Assembly (NCBI GenBank): GCA_029204225.1
Contig: CM055109.1
Span: 30,095,422-30,159,421, forward strand
Length of the DNA stretch: 64,000 nt
Origin: Diphasiastrum complanatum
Taxonomy: Eukaryota; Streptophyta; Lycopodiopsida; Lycopodiales; Lycopodiaceae
Reading direction: 5' to 3'
The notes beneath the pieces are model-generated. The model made no database searches and was not told where the DNA came from. It worked only from the letters and a program-made list of their open reading frames with translations. A program made the position numbers and the translations under genes. Below are positions 20,501 to 33,700 of the stretch, one piece after another; within the stretch, counting starts at the first letter, position 1, and every line of letters begins with the position of its first letter.

Positions 20501-23500
20501 ATAGAACGATTCCTCAATTGTTTATCTCTGGTTCTGAGTACCTTTTCAGGTTCCAAAGGAACACCAAGCGATAAGTCCTCCAAATGGGTAAGATCTTCCT
20601 CTGAACCAATTACGTCACCTTCATGTAAACTTAATTTTAAACGACTTACATGAAACACAGGGTGAGCTGCAGACTTGTTCTGAAGATCTAGTTCGTAAGC
20701 TAAAGAACCAATTTTCTTTATAATCCGAAACGGTCCACAATATCTGGTAGAAAATTTATAATGTTTCCCCCTACGCATAGTCTTAGAATCCTTAGGTATT
20801 CTAAGATATACCCAGTCATCAACTTTAAAATCTCTGGGAGACCTCTTAAGATCGGCATATTGCTTAGCCATAGTCTGATTAGTTCTCTCAGTCTGACCAT
20901 CTAATTCAGGATGATCAGAAGAACTAAAACTAAGCGAGGTTTCTAGCTTATGGAATACAGCTGATAGATTAAAATAACCGGTCCACTGGGTTAACCAGTC
21001 ATCTACAACTTCGGGTTTTTTCTCTTTCTTCTCCCCCGAAAAAGGTTCAGGATAAAAGCCCAAATTCGGTGCAGATAAAGTTTTCACTTGATTCGATAGT
21101 ACTTCCAATTGTTGATCCCTTAAAGTGTTCTTGTTGTTTATTTTATTAAGCGCTTGGCTTAAAGACTGGCAAATTTGCAGATAGGTAGGCATTGGCACCT
21201 GACCATCAAGTGCTGCATTTGCATTATCATTTGCCATATTGATTTCCTGACATGCAAAGTTAGCTTAATTAGTCGACATCCAATCATCAACTAATAAGTG
21301 AAAAGTTTAGAACCTCATAACTGGCTGATATTACTCAGCAAGGACTTTCACTCAATCTTAAGCAAAATTTCGCAAAATCAATAACGGACTGATTAAACAA
21401 CTTCTAGGACCAAGTCTAAAAACTTACGAAACCCTAGAATTTCCGAAATCTGACCGAATGGACCAACTGTGAAAATCGATTGAGAAGATCGATTTTACAA
21501 ATTCACAGGCACTGTCACATTTCGAAATCATTTTGAAACATTTTGCATGCATCTCACTTGGCATGCACTGACTTTTTCGAAAAAACCAAAAAAAATTTCA
21601 TAAATAGCCTAGTTACTAGGAAACCAACTTTTTGATCTAGAATTACCAAAAATAGCTTCATGCAAGAAATCTACTGATCAATCTACTAATTACACATGCA
21701 ACATGCATCCAAGCATGCATACAGGTCTATCCATACATTTCCATCAACTGACAAGCACTACACAGAATTACAAGCATGCATGCATCAGAACATTTCTAAA
21801 ATTTTGCAATTTTAGTTCAAAAATTGCCAAACTTCAAACTACCACTTCCTCTACAGGACACCAAATTGATCGCTATAAAGCACAGTACAAAGGGAGACTG
21901 GGTCTACAAGGCACTTGCCACATCACCCTGCCACCTAGGATTCACACATGCGAGCAGTAAATGGCCAAAATTCAAGTAGTAGGGCGCACTTTAGGAAGGT
22001 CGTATCATCAAAAATTGTACTCCAGCCCAATAAGCATCCAATCAGAGGTTACAAGCAGTCTACTAAGGTTCATTAGAGAGGCATAGAAGCTTCTAACAAA
22101 TCCAGCAAGCAATCATAAGCTCAGATCATGCAAAAAATGCATTTTTGGCCTCCTTCAACAAGCAAAACTTCAAGATGATGGTGTCTAATGCCCACCTAGA
22201 CAACCCCAGCCTAATAAACGTCGACCCTGAGAATTTTTGTCATCAATTTGGACCTCACATGGTTTTCCATTCCATAACTTCTTCTAAGCAAACAGAATCG
22301 TTGATCATCCAAATTGATGCAAGTCTACAAATCTCAAATGCTCAAAAAATTAAACATGGTTAATGGATCCCATTATACAATAATATCATACTTATAATGA
22401 CTACAGAACATGGGAACATGGCTTCTAAGACATGCCATACTTTCCCAAGCACCCATAGGCCATGTTCAAGATTTGTTAGGACCATGACAACTAGAACAAG
22501 AAACAGCTTACCTGAATCGATGATGCAATAAGGTGGACTTGTGCAGTGCTGTCACTCAATTCTTTCTCCAACCACTTCCACTGAGTCTCCCCGAGAATTG
22601 TGCCATCAGTGAAGGGAGAGTCTCGGTGATATCTCGTGTCTAGGAGAACAACCTATTGGAAAACAATTTTTTTTTGCCAAGCGATGTTAGCTATCTGGTA
22701 AACCTAGTCTAGATCTAACTAGAGCAGATTACATAGCTTATAAATTAATTTATAGAGCTGGGAAATAAACAGGGTCTAGACTAATGGGAGTTTCAAGCAA
22801 GATAATGAAATTTTGATAGCTGCAGAGATGGTAAATCCATGGAGTGTAGGAATTTTGCATGCATTGATTAAAAATGGATGTTTGAGGTCACGTAGATGTC
22901 CAACCCTAAACAGAATCTATCAAGCAGATAGCAGTTCCAACAGCTTATTCAAAAACACAAATTCTGCTAAAATTTCAGCATTTCATCATACAACCAAATT
23001 GAGCTATCACAAATGTTAGACAGATTCAACACCCTACAAAAAGCACAAACAAAGAGCAGAAAAGATACACTCTAGAAGTTTCCTACTTCAGCACAATAGC
23101 CTGCTTGATTCTCAGTTTCAGCAACAAGAGAAAACCCAAGCTCACAAGGAAAAAATAAACTTTGACTTTCTGTGCCTGTGAAACTAATTGCTCCAGAACA
23201 AGAAGTAAAATTCTTTTTATCCAAGTTTTATAGTAGCTTTCTGAAACGCAGAAACAGAAAAAGATTAAAAGAAAATTTCAGCCTAGCTCTTTTGTAAAAA
23301 CTATTTATTATATGTTTCAAAAAAAAACCAGCTTCTAGGCCAAAAGGGTCTCTTCTCATCCACAAATGATAAAGAATTCATAAGAAGGAATCAATATTTC
23401 AAGAAGTGCGCTCAAATTAACAGGCTATCACTTAGTAGAATATAATTAGTTCTCAGTAGCAGTTTTGAACTTGCTAGAACAGACCCTTATTAAAAATATT

Positions 23501-24486
23501 ACAAAGCTTTCTTATATGATATGTCACATAATCTTCTCTTAATCTAATCAAACGTCAGCTTATAATTTGCTTCAACACGTACATAATTTTGTGTTTGTTA
23601 TACCTTTATTTGTTTTCCTGAAGGTCCAAACAAGTACGAGGTGTAGACGCCCTCTTGAACTCGTCTGCAGCAAAAGCAATTGAAACAAATGCCAACATTA
23701 TCTCCCAAAACCATCTATAAGATATGGCCAACAAGATGTGCTCAAATATTTTAACTAAGCAATGAACATTTGCATGCAAATTTAAGCATAGCTGATAAAT
23801 ATATACATGCTTTCTTGACAAAACTTGCAATGACTTGATGTTTCATTATACCTCCTCCAAAGTGTGCTCATTAGTCTAGGTTCTCCATTCTTCAAACCAT
23901 CTAGAGTTCAAAGTAGAAAGGCTGAAGAAAACAAGTCTTGGAGACATTCTACACTCCTATGGCATGAACCTCAGAAACCCTTGCGATGTTTTGGAGTCGA
24001 AACATACTATACGTCCCAGAACATACTGCCCCAGAACGTCTTGAAAATCAATTAAAAAAAACTGAAAAAAGCCCTTTTTTTTTCCTTTTGTGCCTCCCAT
24101 GATTTGTCTGAGTCACGAACAGTGAATCCAGGAGTGATCTTTGCGATTACTGCATACTCTGGAATCCAGTTGTACTCAACAAATATAGTCAGTACTGCAA
24201 TGTTTTTCATAGTGAATCATGCAGCCATCACCATTTTTGCAAAAAGCCAAAACTTACAAACCAAAGGAAGATGCACATCAGTTCATTGTTTGTTGGTTCC
24301 TACTTGAACTGCATTTTTATAAAAAAAAGAAAGAAAAAAAGAGTACATACTAAAATTCAAAAAAATTCAGGCCATTTCAGAATGGAACACTTTGTGGAAC
24401 CCACTCCATTCCGAAATGGGCAATCATGCTGAACACACTTGAAATGTGCTCTTTTCACTCTTACGTACCTATAGGTACCCAAAGGA

Positions 24487-24561
<75 letters not shown>

Positions 24562-24669
24562 TTTTTCTTTACTATTTTGAAGATGTTTCATATGCTCCCA
24601 TTGATAGCACTTACTTGACATGTACCTTTTTCCCTAGTATGCCTTTTGGCATGGAAAGAACTTAGATAA

Positions 24670-24752
<83 letters not shown>

Positions 24753-27700
24753 CTCTTGTTACCCTACCACACTATATGCAACAGAGGCATGGTGTACATG
24801 TCTCTCTTCATCAGATTGGGCCAGTATCTTGCGCATTCTTATGTTATCACATATGATACGGGTTCTAATGACAACTCCCGGCATAGAGATGTGAGATGGC
24901 GTACCCTTTAGATTGCTCACGGGATCACTGACATGAGGAGACACACACTTCACAGATGACCTAGACAACATCATCAGCACACATTATCCCCAGCTGCAGT
25001 CTCCATTACAACATTCTTCTTGATGATTCTATGATGGGCACATCATGCACACCATCACAGCCATCATAGTTACATTTTGTCATTTGCAGTTACTAGCAGT
25101 TAGCAGATATTGGTAGCTATTGATTAGTTGTTTTAGTAGTTACATCTCATATATGTTTTCTTATTGTTATCGGAGACGTTTTACACGTTCCTATTTGCAC
25201 CACACACTTGATATGTGCTTTTGGTCTACTATACCTTTTGGCATGGAAAAGGACATGCAGAGCTACAAGGAGCACTCTATGTACCCACATTGAGGAGAGA
25301 CTTACTCTTTGTATCGAGGATAGCAAATCTTGGAATACGAGTCATGTTCGAGGGAAACGCATGCAGAATGGTCGAGCACAGATCGAATAAGCTGTTGAAG
25401 TCGCATCAAGACAAGGCAACTTGTATCAAGCGGAAATCATCAATAGCTACGATAGTGTACTGAATGCATCCGAAAGTTAGAATCATCTTTGGCATAAACG
25501 CATGTATCATCTAAATATGAAGAGTCTCTATGACATGAGCAAGAATGAGCTTGTGAATGGTCTTAAAGTTACAAGTCCAAAATCAGACGTCTGCGAAGCC
25601 TGTTAGAAAGGTAAGCAGCATCGAAATCCATTTGTACATGAAGGAAGGAGAGCTAAGGACATCCTAGAATTAGTTCATACAGATGTTTCTGGACCCATGA
25701 AGGTTGACTACCTTTCGGGATCGAGATACTTCCTCACATTCATAGATGATTTCAGTAGGATGACTATTGTATTTGCAGAATGACACACCTCCAAGAAACT
25801 GCAGATCCTTAGGTCCAACAATGGAGGTGAATATTCGAGCAAAGAATTTTCAAGCTTCTATCAGGAGAGAGGCATCGAACATCAATTCACGCCTGCATAT
25901 ACACCACAATACAATGGTGTAGAAAAAAGATGAAACAGAACGCTTATCGAAGGAGCAAAGTGCATGATGGCTTAAGCACAACTGCCAAGTCGATTTTGGG
26001 CTGAGGCAATCGCCATTGCGGTTCATCTGCAAAACCGATCGATAACGACAACAGTGGAGAGCAAGACATCATACAAAATGTGGACATGTGAAAAGCCCGA
26101 TCTATCATATGTAAGAGTGTTCGGATGTGCAGCCTACATGCACATACCAAAAGAGAAAAGAAGCAAACTGGATGAAAAGTCGGTACAGACTATCATGGTC
26201 GGATATTCGAACGGCTCACATAGACTCTACAATCCAACGTCAAAGAAGGTGGTAATGAGCAAGGATATGAAGTTCGATGGATCGACATTTCTAGGAGTGA
26301 AAGAATCAAATGGCCATGAAGTCTTCTCGAAATTGCCAATCGAAGAGGGAGTTCAAGGCCAAGCGTCGAATTAGAATGTCGTAAGATGGTGGACAAACCT
26401 ACCCAACCAAACCTAGATTAAACGGATGTAGCCCCCAAGCTATGGACCAACCAATGCTCAATAGGAAGAGATTTCAATCCAGCAGCATATAGCTACCATC
26501 ACCAAATCCAACTCATCCATGGGAGGCCTATGGGTATACTTATACCCTCCAAGGCTCCTCATCTAGGAGTGAACTGTGACACCTCACTGGACACATCAGA
26601 AGCCTAACTCGGAGATCATCCACTTCCCCTATGAATCAATGTTAGTTCCATAAAAATCCACCATCTAGAGTTTTTGACCTCTAACCATTTATTATGACTT
26701 TAATACCATGAGGGCCCCAACCTCTCATAATCATAATTAATTCACGTGTCGAGGTTGGCCTACTGACCTCCTTACAAGATAATAATCTGAGATTAGTCCA
26801 CATGTGGGCATGACATTCTTCTCCCCTTATTCAACTTTTGTCCTTAGAACTTAAAGTTAGAGAAGTTCCTTCTCAGGCTAGCTTCCTGTTCCAAAGAGTC
26901 ATTATCATCTGTGTGACCTCTCCATCGAAGGAAATGCTCGGTAATTATACAGTTATGCCATTGTTTAGCCTTGGTATTCAAGATCTTTTCATATTCAGAT
27001 CGATTGGAGCTAATGATTCTTCTGACAGGTCCAATCGATCTCCATAACCAAGATGATCCCCCTTCACAAAGACTTTTTTTAGGTCGACTTACGTGTAATA
27101 CTAGGTGTACTTGAGTCCCTTCCAGGAGGTCTAATTGGTAAAGCCAAAAATCCTATCCCTTTCAGAATTTTGTATGGTCCTCTGTATCTAGTGGACAATT
27201 TGTAATGCTTGTCGTTACGCATTAGCTTTGAATCCTTCGAGATTCAAAAACATACCGAATCCCCTTCTTGAAAATCTCGAGGCGATCTTTTTAGATTAGC
27301 ACAATGTTTGTCCCTAACCTTGGCACATTGGACATTCTCATCTGCTATTTGTGCTTTCTTGCATATCGTGCAGGAAATACACATTGTTCGAGTTTCGACT
27401 TAAAATGGGGGATCTAGGTCCAATTGGTACATAAGCATAAACAAACTATAATTGGCAGTCGAATGACTACTACTATTATAGGCAAACTCAATCAAGGATA
27501 GGTACCTCTCCCAATGAGACTGCCATCATGAGAAGTATGCTTATAGCATCTGTTCTTTCAACCACGCATGTTGCCCTCTCCCAATAGTCAAGTATAAACT
27601 AGAATTTGAACTATGATTTGTCAATCACAATTCATCAGATTCTTATTCAATAGTCGATAATAAGAGAGCGTGAATATTACTATTCTTAGAAGACATGTGA

Positions 27701-30700
27701 GTTGCTCTAGAAAAGTCCCTTCCACCAAGAAAGTTTCAGAATTAACTCACTTTATGATGCCTATAAAGAATTGTAATCTTCAAAATTTTATTACTCTAGA
27801 CGTGGCACAACGTGTCATTCCAAAGTTAAGATTCAATCTAGAATGCATTTGGATCCAATTACTCTTAAGTTCTGATCTACAATAATTTAAGATTTACCGA
27901 AACTTCAATACGTGAAGTTTTGACTTTTGGTCACTTTAATTGTCCAACTCCCTGAGTCTACGAGATAATTTTCTTTCCAATCGAGAAAAAATCAAAACCA
28001 AAAGTTCCTTCATATCCCTTGCACATAGCCCTCTGAATGAGTCTCAAAATGACTCATAATGGTTGTGACTTCTAAGCAATACATATAAACTACAATATCA
28101 ATAAATGATGTTACACCATAGATTCAAACATCTAACTCAGAAGTAATGCTCCTGATTCGATTAGTTGTACTTGATTTAGAAATATTTGAATGTTTAGCTG
28201 TGGGCCCAATTTCAAAACACCACATTCAATATGATTCTAAATCCTTCCTAGGTCAATAAGTATTTCTCATCAAAATATCTTATTAACTTGCGAGAAATTG
28301 ACTCCAAACAATTCTCATCAATATGCCTATGTTTTCTCTAAATGATTCACTACATAGCATATCTCCACAAATCTTGACTTGCAATATTTCTAGTCGTGTT
28401 ATGTGAATGTTGATTCTAGTTTTGGTAGTTATCAAATAAGCACACTCACTAACGAACCATAAACCACTTCATCCACATTTGCATCCCCCATTGCACTTGC
28501 AAATTCATTGCGGCCAAGATGTGTCCCAGCAAGTGAGCTGGTCCAGTGCAAATCCGGCATGTAGGCCCCTTATAGGATGAGCCTAAAAGAGGAGCAGGAA
28601 GTCAGAAGGATGTTGGAGTAGTATCTCAAGTTGGGATACATCCATCCTAGCCTCTCCTATTTGCTTGTTAAGATAAAAGATGGTAGCTTTCGGATGTGTG
28701 TTGATTACAGAGGATTGAATAAGATCACTATAACGCACATGATTGATGACCTACTGGATGCGTTGCAAGGTGCCACAATTTTCAATAAGATGGATCTCAA
28801 AAGTGGGTACCATCAATCACGGATTCGAGATGAAGATGTCCAGAAGACGGCCTTCCAAACCCGTTTTGAAAATTATATGTTTTTGGTTATGTCATTTGGG
28901 CTAATCAGTGCACTAGCCACATTCACGATGCTCATGAACGGTGTCTCGCATGACTATATATATGGGCAAGTCTGTCTTCAAATTTATTGATGATGTATTG
29001 GTCTATAATAAGGCGGTAGTGGAGCATGAGATTCATCTCCGGACCATATTTGGCAAGTTACAAGCTTCTATCTTGTATGCCAATATCAAAAGACCGAGTT
29101 GTGTAAGACTTGTGTCAAGTATTTCACATATTGACAACTCTGGGCATGGGCATTTTTTCGGCTGCTGACCCAGGGAAGGTGGTTCTATTTAAGAATGGCC
29201 AAGGCCTAGCAATATATGCCAATTACAATCTTTTTTGGGCTTTTGTAAGTTCTACCAACGGTTTGTTAAGAACTATCCTGCATAGTTGCTCCTTGAACGG
29301 ACCAATTATGGAACAATAACATTATACTTCGGTGGGATGCTGAAGTTCGGCACAGTTTTCAAAACTTGGAGGAAGTGGCCACATCTCCAGTTCCCAAAAT
29401 TGTTGATACCCAAAAACCGTTTGACCTAGAGACAGATGCAAGTGGCATTGTCATAGGTGTAGTGTTGAGGCAAGAGGGTAAAACAATAGCTTTTGAGGGT
29501 AAAAAGTTGACACCATCTCAACAAAGATATCCCACACACAAGCAAGAGTTGGATGCAGTCATACATGTGCTCAATTTCGGCAACATTATTTGTACAATGC
29601 CGAGTTTTATGTGTACACAAACCACCATACTTTAAAGTATTTTTGCACTCGGCCAAATCTAAAGGGCCACCAAGCTCAGCAGGCCAAGCAAGAATTTCAT
29701 TTGGAAAGTCGCTTTCAAAGAGGGAAGGAAAATGTGGTCACTGATGCACTATCACGGATACTGCATCAAATCAACTTTACTAAAGTTGACAATGATCTCA
29801 TGGAGGAGATCAAGAGGGCACAACAAACGGACCCACATTGTTAGCGTGTGTGGCCTTATGTGCACAAGATAGTTGACCAAATGGAAGAGTCAGCTTAGCA
29901 TGCACTTTTGTAGAGGAACACACTGGTACGTATCTAACATACACCATGAAGGAAGGTATGTTGTAAAATGGAAAGGTGTTCGTGCCAGACGTGAAGGATC
30001 TTCGTCGTAAGATACTTCTTGAATGCCATGATAGTCCCTGCACATGATGGCACCTTGGTATTGATAAGAACAATGAGCCTGTAAGAAGGCATTATTTGGC
30101 CACAACTGCAACAAGACGTAAGAGAGAACATCCAGCATCGCACGACTTGTTAGGTGAACAAGGCCAAGAGAGTAAGTCCTCCGAGCTTGCTACATCCATT
30201 TGAGATACCTACGGGAAGGTGAAAAGCATCTCTATGGATTTTACTGTTGGTCTACTTAGGACCAAAGCCAAGATGGCCCATTTCGTCACAATGACCAAGA
30301 AGGTCATAAGATGCGTCCACAGGATTGAACCCTTTTGAGCTCAACTATGGTGATAGGCCAGCTAGCCCAGCTACCATAGAGATTCCACTGAAGGTGCCTA
30401 GCACTACAGAGTTTTTAACCCAAATGCAGCAGAGGCTAGAGATGGCACGAGCTAACCTGTCTAAGACAGTGGCTCGGGCAGAAAGCTATACTTGTGAGAC
30501 CTGCACTTATCGGGTATATCTATGTATATCTCATTCATTTCGGCTCAGTTTATAGTAGTTGGAAGTGTTAAGAGACATTTCATACACTCCCACTGATACC
30601 ACATAGTTGATGTAGCTTTTTCTCATCTTATATGCCTTTTGGCATGGAAATGACATTCTTTCTTTCTCTATCGTCTCTGTCACGTCCTTGTGTTAGCTTG

Positions 30701-33700
30701 ACCGCGTATGTGGTTAAGACTCGCCAAGGACCAGTATTGATGACTATTTACTAGGGGCAATACCCGCTAGCCGAAAATGGTTTAAATGGAAGGGGCCTTC
30801 TCCCTAGATAATCGTCATTTCTTGGACATCATCTTAATTTCTTTCTATGTTTTGTAAGATTTGCTGTCATGCCTCTCAAATTTCTGCTCCAAAGTTTCCC
30901 ACCTTTTCAAAATTGGCTTTTTTATAATTAAAAAAATTGCCTTCTCAGGCAGTTCAAAAGTGGAGAATCAGAAAATTGATTGCAGATAGATTGGACAATC
31001 AATTGCAGTCACTTAGAAAAGATAGAAATCAGCCTAAACCCTCAAATCTATTCAAATCCAATGAACAAGTTCATATTGAAATCATAGTTAACATCTCAAT
31101 AAATCAGAAACTCTGTGAATCTGCTCTAATATACACATTCTATAGCAATGAAAACAAAGAAAACTGAGGGATGCACATTTGAAATGCCTAAATAAGGACG
31201 CTCAATGATAGGAATGGAAAAAGAGACGATTTCATCAATAAAACTTTTGTGTGCTCCACAAGCTTAGTACTCGCCTCAGACTATCATGAGGCTCCTCCAG
31301 AAAGTCAAGCATAAGTTTCTGACTAGCTTTCTTTCCTGAAAACTCCTTTCCTGCATTATTTAACCCATAGTCATGATCATCCCATGTACCAATGACCTGC
31401 AAATGCCAGGAATGCATCAACAATTGCACGTCACACAGAAAAACTTGAGGCCATAAACACTACAAAATCCATGCTAGCTGCAATTATGTTCCACACATGC
31501 ACCCCATGTTCTTTCAGCAGAAACTGGAACAAAACTTATCTATTACAAGCATATTGTACTCTTTCACCTGGGCTGTTTTCTTCAATTCCAGATATCCAGG
31601 TATATTCCTTGCTTCATTGTACATTTTGGCCATTTCTTCCTCTGTTGCTGGAATAAACCGAGGCACATTTTTCCATGGCCCAGCAGTCCGCTCCTTACCG
31701 AAAAACTTCATTGGCCGCTTTGAATCAGCATAAATATTGTCACCAAGCCAGATAAATAGCTGAGGTCTAAAGTCTAGTATTGCTGTCCAGATGGGCTGTC
31801 GAAACCATTTGGAACCTCATAAGTAAAAACTACTATCTCATACTTTGGCAGAGAACACAAAACAATGATAATTAAATAAAAGACAAAGTTTATGACATTG
31901 CTAGTTATGTCCTCAAGAAATCTTGCTTTGAAAATTGCACATTAAGCAAAAACAGGATGCAGCAATGCTAATCTAAAAGCCTTGAACCTGGGAAGTTAAA
32001 TTATTGAGCACACAGCTCAAAAAATTCCCTCCAAGGCACATTGGGTCTCAGATTCAAGCATAGGTCTCCATTGGCACAGGAACTCTTATCCAACTCTGCT
32101 ACGGCAGAGGATGAAGGCTTATTATTCGTAAGATCAACCAGAGGCAACGATTTTGTTGTGGAGCACAAAGCTCTTAGATTTTGGCTCCCTCTTGCATATG
32201 CAGACTGGGGTTCAAGCCTGGGGCTCTATTGCCACAGGAACACTCTGATCAAACTCGGATACAGTGGCGCAGTAGAAATCACAAAAGATCAATCACTAGC
32301 CTACTTACATAAATAGATGTTCAATCATCATTCACTAGCCTACTTAGGGCGGAGGAGCCCCACTTGCCGTTAAGGCTATTACATTAGCAACAAGTTTAAC
32401 CAAACCTAGTTAGAGTTAAGGGCACGTTGCACCCTCACTTGTCTTGTAACCTTTCAGTTAGGACTAACATAAAACATCTGCCACCCAACTAGCCTTCTTG
32501 TGTTATCTTCCTCGCATTCAATCTCATTGTTGCTTTTCACCTGATGCTTGTTCTTCCATTCATTTTAACATAGATGAGCGCTGTTGCTTCTCACATGATG
32601 CTTGTGCTTCCATTCATTTCAACATATATTTCAAAGTGAGTTTAAATTAGATGCAGCATGGTTGTGGCCTTGAATATGTGGATGTTTGTAGTTTGACATC
32701 CACAAAACAGCAAGGACAGAATGTGATGACAAGCCTTATGACTACAATGAAGGGGCTTGACAATTATGGAAAGAAATCCATTGATTAACAATGCTGTTCC
32801 TGCTTGGTTGGGGTGGTGCCCCACCTATAGTTAACAAATTGGTTCAGTTAGAATGTTCTGTTAGCACTATTTGAAACAGCGAGTTTGTGGCAATGCTCAA
32901 CCCTGATGAAATGGAATGGTTAACAGATTGAATCCTCGTATCCTTCATGCAGGCTCATTTCCTCACAGTTTTAGGGTGGAGGTTACAAAGGCAACATAGG
33001 AAAGTGTTAAACCAGCTTATTTTAAGGTTTTTCTAGCTCAACACTGGAGTCCGAGTTGCAGCCATCAGAAAGCATGTAGACGTCGCCTTCCTCCCCCATT
33101 GGGGATTTGTTGTTTCAACCAATGTTTGGGGTTTACAATCGATTTGTCCTTGCTTTTCACGATTCTGGACTTAAGTGATCTATGTTGGCATTCAATTGAT
33201 TGCATGCATTTTGTGGTGGCTTGAAACAAATCAAAGCTCATGTGGCAGGAATTGTAAGAAAAGGCTTGGATAACTGCTCTATTTTATCGCACACAAGGGG
33301 GATTGTCACATACATAAAAAAAGAAGCAAAGTATTTTGGCCGAGTTTCGTACACATAATGCTAGAGAATTGTTGGGGCTTTGTGACACATGATCTGCATA
33401 TAGTTACATTGTTCTTGAAAATCTGCTTCATGTGAGAGATGCATTCATGATTTGCTAGGAATTGCTGAAATATGAACTTAGCAAAAGTTCTATGGGAAGA
33501 AACATGCAACATGTGATCCTTGGCAAAGATGAAGGTCACTTTTTGAATGAGACTGAGGTTATTGTTGAGCTTACAAAGTGTCTACTGAAGATGTTGCGTC
33601 TTTTTGATAAAGATGGTGATCTATGAGTTGTCCATTGAGGAAATGCAGTCCCTTACACAATACACAGAGTGGAAGTGCAAGGCAATGGAGAAGTAAAAAC

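Larger units (their letters stand above)
18747..22511 (-). other. Intron 5, partly retrotransposon-derived
   Basis: 3.8 kb between exons 6 and 5. It holds a possible plus-strand LTR start at 19362 after a purine run, a 23-bp inverted repeat, a 26-base poly-G and a minus-strand chromovirus fragment. I see nothing recognisable in 18747-19290. Confidence 0.8.
24575..30650 (+). repeat. Three copies of an ~85-bp dispersed repeat
   Basis: The copies are at 24575-24658, 25168-25249 and 30565-30650. Each ends in CCTTTTGGCATGGAAA, including the short palindrome TGCCTTTTGGCA in copies 1 and 3. They share a degenerate upstream part (TTTCATAC-CTCCCA-TGATA). They border the copia and gypsy fragments of intron 3. 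Their origin is unknown. Confidence 0.6.
23665..31274 (-). other. Intron 3 (7.6 kb, GC-AG), filled with retrotransposons
   Basis: Contains two CT microsatellites, a copia integrase fragment, a chromovirus LTR with integrase remnants, and a gypsy RT-to-integrase remnant in the opposite orientation to the gene. Conserved exons on either side remain intact. Nothing recognisable lies in 23665-24367, 27620-28550 or 30670-31270. Confidence 0.8.

Noticed and set aside
21703-22363. Short ORFs at 21703-21960 and 22145-22363
   Set aside because: Lie in the noncoding chromovirus leader inside intron 5.
24426-24665. 79-codon ORF with poly Ser-Leu
   Set aside because: Translation of a CT microsatellite.
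31269-31270. GT donor for intron 3
   Set aside because: Gives the wrong phase with exon 4; the GC donor five bases upstream restores frame and family sequence.
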